From: Pomphorhynchus laevis | Taxonomy: Eukaryota > Acanthocephala > Palaeacanthocephala > Echinorhynchida > Pomphorhynchidae | DNA length: 64,000 bases | Assembly (NCBI GenBank): GCA_012934845.2 | Contig: WNNJ02001104.1 | Span: 310,001 to 374,000 of the forward strand | Direction of reading: 5' to 3' | Shown here: piece by piece, positions 33,415 through 44,367 of the stretch | Numbering within the stretch: position 1 is the stretch's first letter | Layout: each line of letters starts with the position of its first letter | Translations under genes and position numbers: made by a program | The notes under the pieces: generated by a model | Seen by the model: the letters and a program-made list of their open reading frames with translations, nothing else | The model's database searches: none | Told to the model about the DNA's origin: nothing

Positions 33415-33600
33415 TGACTAGCCTAGTTGGTAAGGTGTATACCCACTGATCGAAAGAACCTTGGTTCGAACCTGAATGTGCAAATAGCGCTTAAAAGGAA
33501 CAGAAGTAGACAACTTTCTGATGTGTTTTGATTTACCATTGCGGACGAAAGTAGTTGCGGACGAAACAATACCAATGTGTCAGGCTAAATATGGTATGTT
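33415..33600 (+). repeat. tRNA-like SINE candidate with hammerhead-like core
   Basis: TAGCCTAGTTGGTAAGG resembles a pol III A box, and GGTTCGAACC is a perfect B box 45 bases on. The cloverleaf does not close, so this is not a working tRNA. Downstream come CTGATG (33521) and two copies of GCGGACGAAA, the second GGACGAAAC, then ACA...TGTGTC. This order recalls schistosome Sm-alpha SINEs (tRNA-like promoter followed by a hammerhead with GGACGAAAC). The core is imperfect and stem I is weak. Confidence 0.4.
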
Positions 33601-34504
33601 GTGAGTCAAGTTGTATGGAGTTGGAATTAATGAGGAATGATACCTTTGCTGGTTTCTGCTACGAAATTATCTTGTGTGATCTAGCAAAATTGGTTATATA
33701 TATTAACCGACATATTAAATGTTATATTACCGTAATATAACATCTATTAAAAAATACACGATCTATTTATATAAATCTATTTCTCATCTAAATATTGATG
33801 AGTTCAATTTTACGCATTTTTACAAGTTTTAAAACTTTAAAATTAAAATTTAATCGATATTATTTTATAATTGTAACATAATTACACAAAATAATCAAAC
33901 CATTATTTTCCCTTAATATTCTCGAAATATCCTCTGATACCTAACATTTAAATTCTGACCACATATAAGCATTCATATTGATATTATTAATTACTATTTT
34001 TATTAATTTTAATGGCATTTACTATTTCGAAAATATTAATACATATAATATATAATATATTCCATATTTTTGTTTATTTATCTTTGTCAAATACATTTAA
34101 ATACAGCTCATAGCAGCTTAAAATAAAAATTTAAATTATAACGAATTATAATGCAGTTTGGACATCTTTATCACTCCTAGACGAGCTGATGGTAGCCGAT
34201 AGCACTCATTAGTAGGATTAACTAACATCAGTTGTATCAATTGCCTTGTGATATTTTTAAAAGACAACATCTACTAGTACATACATGTGATATTTACTTG
34301 AGATAAACTTAATGCATATTGATCATGAAAAGCAGACATCATTGAGTGTTGATGTTTTTATAGAAAAACGTCAAGATCAGTACGAATTTAAGTTTAATTG
34401 ACAAATAAATGTTCCTTGTTGTGATTGCATCAAACAATGTTGACGGATGAACGACGATATGTCGACATCCGTTCAGATAGGTCGATATGTCGACCTATCT
34501 ATGT
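33601..34504. other. AT-rich intergenic sequence
   Basis: No supported feature is seen. A short palindromic stretch of GTCGAC/ATAGGTCGATATGTC repeats occurs near 34450-34515. Confidence 0.5.
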
Positions 34505-34690
34505 CGACGATAGGTCATTAAAAATAAGTGCCATGTTATCATGTTTCGGCCGGCCTATATTCCTTGACCCAATATAACAGCGAGGACAAATACGAGCTAA
34601 GGACATATTTCCTCTGATGAAATTTGATTATTTTGTGTACCTTATTCTAATACAAAGCATTTATTCTAATACAAACCGAATTATTTTAAT
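34505..34690 (+). repeat. AT-rich dispersed repeat core
   Basis: The right half of the core is kept best: ATATAACAGCGAGGACAAATAC, then CCTCTGATGAAATTTGATTA, GTACCTTATTCTAATACAAAG. It is in the same orientation as the 14.1 and 16.7 kb copies, outside ATG5. Confidence 0.65.
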
Positions 34691-35718
34691 TATTACAAAT
34701 TGAAGAATTATTAACACATTGAGATAAGTTATCTGTATTTTTTATACTTAAAAGATGAAATAAAGACAGTCAATTGCAAATATTTGCATTTAAAAAATAA
34801 AAATTGGAAGGAATAAATGCCATTTAATTTTAAAGTTAAATGTCAATAATTAGTTTAAAAAATATCAGTTAATTTATATGCATGTAAGTGTTTAACTCTT
34901 ACATGCATAAATTATCCAGTTAGTTTTAATGTTGATATACAATTATTGTAAAAATAACGACATTCGCCATACTTAAAATGGCTATTAAAACGATCCACTT
35001 AACTTGTTAAAATAATTGATACAACAAGTGTTTTGTTAAATTAAATGTAATGCAGTTATGCAGTTTTGTCGCTCAGTACTATCTTATGATATTCCAAAAT
35101 TGCAGTTTAAATATAAAAACTAACAGATATCATAATTATATTTCACATTATTATTAGGTGATTCAACATTAACTATATTAAGGGGTATGAATTTCCCAAA
35201 TTTATCTAAAGAAATGCAATTTTTCTAGTATACTGCTCTCTCTCCATCTCCATTTATTTCGAACAATATCTAGTAAAATTAAGTAACTTTTAAGCATTGA
35301 ACCTAATATGCCTTGCCACATACAAATCCAATCAACTTTAATTAATAAACTGCTAGCACATCTCAAACGATATTCTGGGCAATAAATGTAAAAGTTTTCA
35401 AGTATTCAACTTTTAATTTAACGTTCTCTCTAAAGAGCGAGATAAAATTACTATCCAGATATTTAAATTAAAATATTTCAATTACAAAAAGAAATAACTT
35501 ATACGCCCACTTCGTAAATAGAATCTGTCAAGCAATTTGACTTTTAATACTAGTTCAACAATTTGCTTATCCAACATAAACACGCTAAGATTTTAGAACG
35601 GATTGTAAGCAGTCACTATGAATCACATGTAAAAATACAAAATGATATGATGGCAACCCAACTTGGAAACATTCCTGAAGGATTAATCTGAATTATTATT
35701 AAATAAAAGTACATTAAT
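34691..35718. other. AT-rich sequence upstream of the GPCR
   Basis: It presumably contains the promoter and 5' UTR of the receptor gene. No TATA box or splice signal can be singled out in so AT-rich a background. Confidence 0.4.
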
Positions 35719-36672
35719 ATGCATTACTACTCAGTCAATCGCATGCTTAAAATATTTTTATCGAGATACTTTGCACCCCCGCCTTTCCTCACGATATGTG
35801 TATTGACAGAAAGGCAAGATATTCGATATTACGTATTGGCCTTTACGTTAATTCTGCTTTTTTATAGATTGACCAGCTCGTTCTTTAGAGAATTCAGTAA
35901 CGTTCCAAGTTCAGGCAAAGTGATTTGCGATTCAAAAATTTCGCTTCTAATTTCAGATTGTATATCTTTGCTAGTCACGAGCCTTAGCTGTGTCACTAAT
36001 AGGCGAGTATGTTGCATGCTATCGTTGATGAATATGTATTTCCGCAATATTTCGTCGACCATACTTTGTACAGTCAGTATCCGTCGATGCCTAATCGTCA
36101 CTAAACCGTTAAGCTGCGATGTGAAATGGAAACGAATTTTCCTGGCCGCAATGACAATTCAAGTAATTCTATTTATCTCGATTGATTGTTTCTTTATTCT
36201 TAATTCAGGGGAAATCAGTAAGGAACTCGTTAATCTTTATTTTGTAATTCGATCCTTCATTGACCTGTGTACACATGGAATAATGCCAATTATATGCATA
36301 ACGCTGTGTAATTTCATTATACAAAAAGAAATTAGTAAAGTAGGATTACAGTTAAGCATGTATAAACAAGTATCGATGAAGCGAAGATCCAAAACTTCCA
36401 CTTATAAAATATATAATATATGGCTACCTATTGTATCCTGGTCGTTATTTACCCTACCGTTGCATGTGCTATGGCTTGTGAGAGGCATGTTTGCGGTAAA
36501 CCGGAACAAGAGCTATTATTATCTATTGGCTATATTTCGATCTTTTTGGAACATTAACAACGTAATTTACAGTACCTGCATGCAGAAAATTAAACACGAA
36601 CAGAATAAAAAACATTTAAGTGGTCACCCGAATAAGCATAATGACGTTCATCAATTCAAACTAAGAAAATAA
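35719..36672 (+). CDS. Rhodopsin-type (class A) GPCR, intronless, orphan
   Basis: The 317-aa protein has seven hydrophobic segments (roughly 37-57, 74-92, 99-121, 139-161, 171-200, 233-256, 264-286). Class A landmarks are visible: LLISD in TM2 (D80), the TM3 cysteine C98, RRC in place of DRY (R122-R123-C124) followed by LIVTKPL, P190 in TM5, P247 in TM6, and NNVIY (280-284) in place of NPxxY. The second extracellular loop lacks a clear cysteine partner for C98. Loops are short and the third intracellular loop is basic (KRRSK). The start is the first ATG; a later one (M9) is possible. Flatworms have large lineage-specific families of such peptide- or orphan-type receptors. The ligand is unknown. 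An AATAAA-type signal lies near 36839. Confidence 0.82.
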   Translation: MHYYSVNRMLKIFLSRYFAPPPFLTICVLTERQDIRYYVLAFTLILLFYRLTSSFFREFSNVPSSGKVICDSKISLLISDCISLLVTSLSCVTNRRVCCMLSLMNMYFRNISSTILCTVSIRRCLIVTKPLSCDVKWKRIFLAAMTIQVILFISIDCFFILNSGEISKELVNLYFVIRSFIDLCTHGIMPIICITLCNFIIQKEISKVGLQLSMYKQVSMKRRSKTSTYKIYNIWLPIVSWSLFTLPLHVLWLVRGMFAVNRNKSYYYLLAIFRSFWNINNVIYSTCMQKIKHEQNKKHLSGHPNKHNDVHQFKLRK

Positions 36673-37372
36673 TATTTATATATGAATCATCTGTAAACTA
36701 CTCATGTACTTTTAACTTGTTCAGTCAAGATAGGAAAGTAAGCAATTATTTTAAAACATTGAATTCGTATTTGAATTCGAATTATTATTTTGTAATAACA
36801 TATGAATTGAAATTTGATGTAATAATTTGAGCTTTTAAAAATAAAAACCATTATTTTAAGAAGCCTTAGTCTCAGTTATCTGATTCATATAATTAGAGAT
36901 TTATCAAAATAGCATGGATTTTATTTAGAAAATAACATGACTGTAGTAATACTTTTAGATGGCATTCTTCACTTTTCTGGATTTTAAAATATGCCAACGA
37001 TAACCGTAAGATCAAGCAGAGTAAAATTTGTAATTTAAGTGTTTCGAATCGTTTACAAAGGTGGGTCTAAACTTATAAATTACACATAATATTGCTCATT
37101 GATTTACAATGATCAATGCGATCTCATATAATCATATGCAAGGCCAATAAAACCGGAAACATAAAAAAATCAAGAATGGATATTTTTTTCAAGTGTAGAA
37201 GCAGATGTAAAATGGCTTGACATCTCTTAAAACTGTGAACGGTGGTAGGATATTATACATTCGTTATCAAGCGATGTCAATTTTAAATATGTACTACACC
37301 TCGATATTTATTAAAAATCAATTAATTACAGCATATTCCACCATTTGCATAGAAACAGATTAAACAAGATTA
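36673..37372. other. AT-rich spacer between GPCR and RTE element
   Basis: Nothing beyond the likely 3' UTR of the receptor (signal near 36839) is recognisable. Confidence 0.5.
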
Positions 37373-37389
37373 GTTTCAGAGAAGGTCAT
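37373..37389. repeat. Target-site duplication, left (RTE insertion)
   Basis: GTTTCAGAGAAGGTCAT, identical to 40570-40586. Confidence 0.92.
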
Positions 37390-40300
37390 TGGTGGTGCGG
37401 TCCGTTCCTCCTCGTGGTGCCACTGGATAACGCTTACTCTCTGTGAGCGTGAACCAAACGCGGACCTTACCGACGACAGGCATGCGGCAGCCGGTCGGGA
37501 AAACAATTGTCGCAACCATCAAACCATGATAAAGTTTAATCAAAATGACCCCGCCAATACTAAGGCGTCCTCTGTAGACGACGCGTTCAGGAGGTGCCAT
37601 CCGGCCTGTTCGAAAAATTCACGAGGATGTGCGATCAGACAAGACCCGGTCTGTTCGGCAAATAAGCGAGGGTTCACGACGGAAGGACGACGCCGAGACG
37701 CAAGTGATCTGGCCCAATCATACGTACGAGTTGCAACGCTCAACGTAGGAACACTGACGGGTAAATCTCGAGAAATTGCAGCTGACCTAAAGAGAAAGAT
37801 TGACATTCTTGCAATACAAGAGACTAAATGGAAGGGCGGAAAAGCCAAGGAAATTGGAGACGGATACAAACTGTATTATATGGGAACTGAGACAGCACGA
37901 AACGGAGTAGCCATTGTCGTAGCAGAGAGACTCAGAGACCAAGTGTGCGAAGTGACGCGATACACTGGGAGGTTGATGAAGATTAAGCTGGCATTATGCG
38001 AAACGACCGTACACTACTTCTCTGTGTACGCTCCTCAAACAGGATGCACAGATAAAGAGAAGCTGGACTTCTGGGAAATGCTAGATGAAAAGATGGCAGA
38101 AGTCCCCGAAGAAGACTATGTGATCATAGCCGGTGATATGAATGCCCATGTTGGACAGACGGATGAGAGTGAATGTCACGGTGGATATGGCATAGGTGAG
38201 AAGAACGCAGAAGGGGAACAACTACTGGAGTTTGCAACTACGCACAACCTCACCATCACCAACACCAACTTCACAAAAAGGCCGAGCCACCTGTACACAT
38301 ATTACCATGGAACGGGCTCACAAATCAGGAAGTCGCAAATTGATTTTGTGCTGGTGAGGCGAAAACACAAGAAGACGGTGCTAGACACAAAGGTCATTCC
38401 ATCAGAGACAACAGCGACTCAACATAAGCCACTGATATGTGACCTGAAAATTGAAGTCCCCCGTAAACCGAGGCCAGAACAAACAAAGACGAGCCGAATC
38501 AAGTGGTGGAAACTGAGGGAAGAAGACACAGTTGGAACAAAGGCAAAGCTGGCCCGGATAAGACTACCTAGCATACATGGAGTACAGGACACCTGGACCG
38601 CGTTGCGCTGCACGATCCACCTAGCTGCAAAGCACATACTCGGATCCACCAAGCCATGTCAAAAATACATCGACAAAGAAACTTGGTTTTGGACAGAAGA
38701 GGTCAAAGACGCAGTGAAGGCAAAGAAAAATTCATACAAGGCTCTCCGGATAGCACAAACACAGGAGAACAAAGATGAATATCACCGAGCGAAAAAGAAA
38801 GCAAGGAAACAAGTGGCTATTGCTAGGAGTAACCACCTAGATAACCTCTACCAAAAGCTCGACACTCGAGAAGGAGAAAAAGGCGTGTACCGACTAGCCC
38901 GTTCAAGACGGAAGAAGGCAGCAGACATCGAGAAGTTCCATGGTATCAGCAATGAGCAGGGAAAACTCATTATACACCCACAAGACGTGCTGGAGAGATG
39001 GAGAAGATATTTTAAAGCCATCTTTACAGAAGAGTTTGAACATCCACCAATACCAGAGGGGACTCCAAATCACACACAAGTCGATCCACTCAATGGTGCA
39101 GAGGTCAGAGAGGCAATGATGAAGATGAAGCCGGGTAAAGCCAACGGACCCGATGATTTAGCGGTGGACTTCTGGAGAATCAATCCGGATGAGTGGACAC
39201 CATGGCTAACTAATTTTCTCCAGAAGATTGTTGACGCAAAAGAGGTGCCAGAAGACTGGAGTCGAAGCATAACTATCCCAATCTGGAAGCAGAAAGGAAG
39301 CCCAGCAGATTGTGAAAACTACCGCCCAATTCGTCTTCTCAGTCACACCATGAAAATCTTCGAGAGAGTGCTCGACAAGAGAATCCGTGACTCCGTCAAA
39401 CTAAGTGTCAACCAGGCAGGCTTTGTGCGCAACTGTGGAGCCATCGATGCAATACACTCAGCCAGACTACTCCTTGAAAAGCACAGAGAGAAGAAGCAGC
39501 CCCTCCATGTAGCTTTTCTGGACCTTGAGAAAGCGTTCGACAGAGTACCTCATAAGCTTATATGGTACGCTTTGAGACGCAGAAAAGTACCGGAGGAATT
39601 GATCGAATGGGTGAAGATGTTGTACAAAGGAACGACGAGCAATGTGCTAACAGCAGCGGGAAAATCCAGAGAATTTCCAATCTCAGTCGGTGTGCACCAA
39701 GGATCTGCACTCTCCCCATTACTATTCATCATAGTTATGGACGTGATTACGAAAGACCTTCTAAGACAAGCACCATGGACCATCCTGTATGCCGACGATG
39801 TTATGCTGGTATCTAAAGACAAACATGACCTCGAGCAACAAGTTCAGCAATGGCACGATCGCCTGGCACAGTTTGGGTTGAAACTGAACAGAGCCAAAAC
39901 AGAGTACATGACGACGAACCAGAACGAAGATGTAAGCATATCAGTTAATGGCGTGCTTCTGCCAAAGACAACTGCGTTCAAATATCTGGGATCAGTCATC
40001 TCCAGCACAGGAGGAGTGGCAAAAGACGTCACCACTCGCATCAACGCAAGCTGGACAAAATGGAGAGCAGCCACTGGAGTTTTGTGCGACAAACGCATGC
40101 CAGACAAACTCAAATCGAAGTTCTACAGAAGCGTAATACGGCCTGTAGCAATGTACGGTGCTGAGTGCTGGGCAATGACAGCAGAAGCAGAACGTAAGCT
40201 TGGATGCATGGAAACCAAAATGCTAAGGTGGATCGCAGGAAAGACTCGCCTAGATCATGTCCGTAACGAAGACATCCGCAAGCGATTTGGCGTAGCACCC

Positions 40301-40569
40301 ATAGCAGACAAACTGAGAGAATCAAGGCTGCGATGGTATGGACATGTAATGAGGGCAGACGTGAACACATTAGCGCAGGCACCATTTCAAATCGAGGTCG
40401 ACGGAAAGAGACCAATAGGAAGACCACAGAAAAGATGGATGGATACCCTTCTTAAGGACATGAAAATGGTCGGACTCACGCCCAAAGACGCAGCAAAGAA
40501 GGCATTTTGGCGTCAACGATCGTGGCAAGCGGACCCCGTCATACGGGATAAACGCTAAGAAGAAGAAGA
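37390..40569 (+). mobile_element. RTE-clade LINE, apparently complete and recent
   Basis: The element is flanked by a perfect duplication of the target, GTTTCAGAGAAGGTCAT (37373-37389 and 40570-40586). It has a GC-rich 5' leader of about 136 bases, one uninterrupted ORF, and a 3' UTR of only about 11 bases made of GAA repeats. A single APE-RT ORF, a tiny 3' UTR and a short-repeat tail are RTE traits. Its base composition is much less AT-rich than its surroundings. The intact frame and perfect duplication mean recent insertion. Confidence 0.93.
37526..40558 (+). CDS. RTE LINE polyprotein: APE endonuclease and reverse transcriptase
   Basis: The 1010-aa product nicks target DNA and copies the element's RNA at the nick. 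The APE endonuclease covers about residues 67-310: LNVGT (N73), QETKW (E99), AGDMNAHVG (D204, N206), QIDFV (D273), TQHKP (H300). The reverse transcriptase covers about 520-830: ENYRPIRLLS near 597, LDLEKAFDR (D666), VHQGSALSPLLF near 723, and the catalytic YADD at 755-758. The C-terminal domain has RLRWYGHVMRAD and GRPQKRWMD, typical of RTE. All catalytic residues I can check are present. The ATG at 37526 is the first in frame. The N-terminal 65 residues are basic, cysteine-bearing and of no known domain. Confidence 0.93.
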   Translation: MIKFNQNDPANTKASSVDDAFRRCHPACSKNSRGCAIRQDPVCSANKRGFTTEGRRRDASDLAQSYVRVATLNVGTLTGKSREIAADLKRKIDILAIQETKWKGGKAKEIGDGYKLYYMGTETARNGVAIVVAERLRDQVCEVTRYTGRLMKIKLALCETTVHYFSVYAPQTGCTDKEKLDFWEMLDEKMAEVPEEDYVIIAGDMNAHVGQTDESECHGGYGIGEKNAEGEQLLEFATTHNLTITNTNFTKRPSHLYTYYHGTGSQIRKSQIDFVLVRRKHKKTVLDTKVIPSETTATQHKPLICDLKIEVPRKPRPEQTKTSRIKWWKLREEDTVGTKAKLARIRLPSIHGVQDTWTALRCTIHLAAKHILGSTKPCQKYIDKETWFWTEEVKDAVKAKKNSYKALRIAQTQENKDEYHRAKKKARKQVAIARSNHLDNLYQKLDTREGEKGVYRLARSRRKKAADIEKFHGISNEQGKLIIHPQDVLERWRRYFKAIFTEEFEHPPIPEGTPNHTQVDPLNGAEVREAMMKMKPGKANGPDDLAVDFWRINPDEWTPWLTNFLQKIVDAKEVPEDWSRSITIPIWKQKGSPADCENYRPIRLLSHTMKIFERVLDKRIRDSVKLSVNQAGFVRNCGAIDAIHSARLLLEKHREKKQPLHVAFLDLEKAFDRVPHKLIWYALRRRKVPEELIEWVKMLYKGTTSNVLTAAGKSREFPISVGVHQGSALSPLLFIIVMDVITKDLLRQAPWTILYADDVMLVSKDKHDLEQQVQQWHDRLAQFGLKLNRAKTEYMTTNQNEDVSISVNGVLLPKTTAFKYLGSVISSTGGVAKDVTTRINASWTKWRAATGVLCDKRMPDKLKSKFYRSVIRPVAMYGAECWAMTAEAERKLGCMETKMLRWIAGKTRLDHVRNEDIRKRFGVAPIADKLRESRLRWYGHVMRADVNTLAQAPFQIEVDGKRPIGRPQKRWMDTLLKDMKMVGLTPKDAAKKAFWRQRSWQADPVIRDKR

Positions 40570-40586
40570 GTTTCAGAGAAGGTCAT
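40570..40586. repeat. Target-site duplication, right (RTE insertion)
   Basis: The identical 17 bases directly follow the GAAGAAGAAGA tail. One more A may belong to either the tail or the duplication. Confidence 0.92.
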
Positions 40587-42239
40587 AAGAGACGCATGCA
40601 AAATAAAAGTACGAAAGTAAGCTGGTAAGATCTAAGGGATAAAAGGACTGCAATCGAGTAAGCTCGACTAACAATCTTTGAACAGAAATTAGGAAAATGG
40701 AAAATAATCAATAAGGCGTAATATTAAGGAAATGTGCAGGGTAGAATTGGAAAAATGTAGATGTATTGGTCAAAGGTAAGCTAGTTTTGTAAAAACATAA
40801 TGGGAGACAAATTTAATAGAAGATTATACTTTGAGAGATGTTGGTTGAGCAATGTGGTTTGATCGAAAGTAGATAACAATTTAGTCAAACTAACGGAAAC
40901 GCCCCAGTATACGTAAAGCTATTACTAAAATACGTTAGAATGATTAAATTGCGGTTTTTGGAACGTTGGCGTAGGTGCCAAGATGAAATTCAATGTCTGA
41001 GTATAGTAGCACATAAATAAGAACTAAGCATGTAAAGAATTATTGGAACTGGATAAAACGAAGGAACATTTTATTTGATATTTTGCTAACCAATCGTAGC
41101 ATCTTCAGAAAATTACTGAAGATGGATCCTTAGAATTTTAAAGTGAAATGAATTAGGGTCTAAATGATTTGTAATTTTATGAAGTGCTAGCATAGGCTAG
41201 CAAAATATCAAATAAAATTTTAGAATCAGAAAATTACAACTCATCTTTAGTAATTTTCTGAAGTAATTTTTAGTAATTTTCTTAACAGAGGTTACTGAAA
41301 TATCAAATAAAACTTTCCCCCATTTTGATCCAGCTCCGATAATTCTTAATGGATCATTATCAACTATTTACAAACTTAGCAAGTCTGTAAGTTTATTAAG
41401 CTACGAATACGTTGACGGACACAAAGTAATAAATAGATTAACACACATTACAATGAACACAATTAGGAAGGCCTATTGTCGAAATGAAAATCAAGAAAAA
41501 TACTTGATCGAAACCACCTAAGTTACTAACACCACCTAAGTTAGTTTGAAATTGGGGGTAAACAAAAAATTTAACATTATGGAGCAATTTGGCATTTCTG
41601 ACGATAATTACTGGACCCTTTGTTTTTTGTAAAAAATAAATAACTTGTGAATGAATTTCTCGGAAAACATTTTCGCCTTTTAAACCTCAGCAATTTTACC
41701 GTTTTATTATCAGAGATTTCAAACCTGTCAATTAATCTTAAGTTGTTCCCCAGGTTCCTCCATACCTGAAGTTATACTTGTGAGATCTTTAATGTGGATA
41801 TCGGAAAAATTACTTATTGAAGGGGACGGATTGTTAGCTGCATCTGAATTGTTTACACTGAATGTCCCCTCCTTGCGATTGGACTTCAAAATTGAAACAC
41901 GTTTCTGATTCTTTGTAGTCGAATGCCACTTTAGCGACGCTTTCTGGTAGTTAGGCTTTGATATGCTTCTTTGGTCCACTTTAACAGGCAAGTCATTAAC
42001 ATTAACTATTGAATCTATTTTCTGGTTTGTACTTTATACGGATACGGGATATGCTATCTGACAAGTTTAATATGCTATCTGAAAAGTTTTTTGAGATAAA
42101 ATATGCAAATGGACGAACAATATGCAAACAAGAGATGTTCGAATCGTGAATAATCAATACAACCACAACTTCAAATTTGAAATATCAAACAACTGACATC
42201 TTAACGAACAACTCAGATAACAAAGGAACCCGAAATTTA
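40587..42239. other. Intergenic; inverted-repeat segment at 41065-41225
   Basis: TTTTATTTGATATTTTGCTA at 41069 is inverted at 41200-41219, with further small hairpins between them (TCTTCAGAAAATTACTGAAGA). A third partial arm lies near 41285. This looks like a foldback element. An 87-aa minus-strand frame at 41991-41728 (MPVKVDQRSISKPNYQ...) is basic and serine-rich and resembles nothing I know. Confidence 0.45.
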
Positions 42240-44288
42240 TTGATTTAAGGAAATCGTACCTTGGAAATGAAATGTAATGGACAAAACTGCGAGGTTTAAT
42301 CGAATGTTATCCTTCGAAGAAGATTGTCATTCATATATGATAGCTCAAGATTTCCTCTTTGAATTTTGTGCTGCAAAGCCAGTTCGCGAAGCAAATTTCA
42401 AAATTGCTTAACTTCGAAGTAAACTGAGTGTGGATGAACACACTCAGTTAAACACACTCAATAAACTGAGTGTGGATATCCTTCGAAGAAGATTGTCGTT
42501 CATATATGATAGCTCAAGATTTCCTCTTTGAATTTTGTGCTGCAAAGCCAGTTCGCGAAGCAAATTTCAAAATTGCTAAACTTCGAAGTAAACTGAGTGT
42601 GGATGATCGCATCTTCATCAATTGATTAACAATTCTATCAATTCCTCTCCCAACCGTTGCATTAATAAATAAGTTTCCCACAAAGTTTATTCTTATGGGA
42701 TTTCGACAGTGGAAGACAAATCGGACTCCAAGCCGACAAGATCTCTCAATAAGGAAAGTGTTAGGGTATCGAACTTGATAATTATAAACTTGCCTTTAGA
42801 AGATAATGACGTAAAAGTTTTTACTTATCTCTCTGATGAAATTGGCTGACATTAACCAATAATAGTACGAATTTACATTGGATCTAAGCTAGTCATACCA
42901 AATCGCCTCTTTGAATAAGAGTAAAGACGAACATCACTTGCGTGGAATATTCTCTATGAATATTCTAGGAACACATGTAGTTGCTAAATGAGTTGATTGA
43001 GCGAAAGAAATCGGATCCTGCTAAAACTTATGTAACTAAAGGTAATAGGGTAATAACGCTATCAACACGTAAGACAGCTTCACCCTAAAGCAAGTTATGC
43101 CTAGCCTTGGCATATGCTGAGTCGTTGTAGGCCAATGGGAGGAATCCTTTCGGGACTTAATATATGTTTTACACAGAGAAAAGATAACTCAAAATTATAT
43201 TGTAGTTTTGACAAATCTGGTTACCATTGTAGCTTGTTATTTTTCTACTATGCTCGTTGCCGATATATTGATTGACTTATGTAGTGCGTTTCACGCTGTC
43301 GATTTGTCTTATTCAGTAATAGTTTGTGGAGATTTTAACGCCCAGTTAAATTATAATTTGTCGAATTGACTGATTAGAATTCATGATTTCTTCACCACGT
43401 TCGGTTTACTGTTATGGTCAAATTGCGATTCAACGTACATTTAATGATTTAACGAACAGAGTACGATAGACTTAGTTTATTCAAATTTCCCCTTCGTACG
43501 AAAGTAGACATTGATTCATCATGGTACTTGGTTCGTAAGCACCAGCCAGTTATTGTGGAATTTGAGTTTCAGCCTACGGATATCTTGCATGAAAATGAAA
43601 ATTTGGGTTTAAGTAGGATTATTCAGCTCGATCTTATTACGTATGACGTGATTACATAGGTATATACAGATTTGTATTGTGAATCGTTAGAGATCGCATT
43701 TTGGAATTTAGCAGATGTGTTGTTTCATGCATGTAAACAATATAGAATGATCCAGTCAATTCCTATCATAAAGGATCCATCAATATGTAAATTGCATAAC
43801 ATTTTAAAGAAAGCCTACTTACAAAAATCGTATGGAATTAAATACATTAATCAGTATAATGTATTGAAAGGGTTGCAGAGATCTAAAATTAAGTCAACAA
43901 AACATGAAATACAGATTAAGGAAGATGAACAGCAAAGTTTATGCCATGGAAACTAGATCCTTTTCGCAAGAAATCTAAACAAATTATCAGAATTCCTTTG
44001 TTGGCATGGGTCATCCATTTCACATGCTTTTTCTCTTAAAAAATTAAACATCAACAACCGTCAAAACACTACCTCGTGTATAACAAGTACAAGATTCCTC
44101 GGGGGCATAAATATATTAAACTCAAATATTGAGCTAGAAGAATTAAGATCAGCTTTTTTACAATTAAGACAAGCAAAGCTTTGGGTTATGACATTATTTC
44201 ATATGAACAGATAAAACAGTCATTTCACATTTTCTATGATCTTTGGATGTTGTTGTTCAATCGAATAACAGCAGGTGCTCCTTTTAAT
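42240..44288 (+). mobile_element. Decayed LINE (third family), 5' part
   Basis: It starts with a zinc-finger-like ORF1 trace (MKCNGQNCE near 42270). An RRM-like trace follows (RVSNLIIINLPLEDNDVKVF, near 42770), then an endonuclease (VIVCGDFNAQL near 43320, STIDLVYSNF near 43450) and linker residues (43672-43956 is the longest open piece). It stops abruptly at 44288, where the L2-like element begins, and resumes at about 48790. It is heavily decayed. Confidence 0.75.
42310..42605. repeat. 168-bp tandem duplication in the ORF1 trace
   Basis: ATCCTTCGAAGAAGATTGTC starts both copies (42310 and 42478). They are nearly identical for about 125 bases, and a short linker of repeated AAACTGAGTGTGGAT lies between them. 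The duplication is much younger than the decayed LINE that holds it. Confidence 0.88.
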
Positions 44289-44321
44289 AATAATAATACA
44301 AATTTATTTAATGTGGCAAAT

Positions 44322-44338
44322 GCGTACAAGCTGTACGC
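44322..44338 (-). other. 3'-terminal hairpin of the L2-like family
   Basis: GCGTACA pairs with TGTACGC around a 3-base loop, just before ATTTGCCACATT and the tail. Other copies have different stem sequences that still pair: GCGTGC/GCACGC at 51861-51876 and 60743-60758, and GTGTGC/GCACGC at 653-668. In CR1/L2-type LINEs such a hairpin is what the reverse transcriptase recognises. Confidence 0.7.
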
Positions 44339-44367
44339 TTACAAGTCCACAAACAAAAATGAAAAAG

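Noticed and set aside
33420-33495. A functional tRNA gene
   Set aside because: A and B boxes are present but the acceptor, anticodon and T stems do not close; better read as a SINE head.
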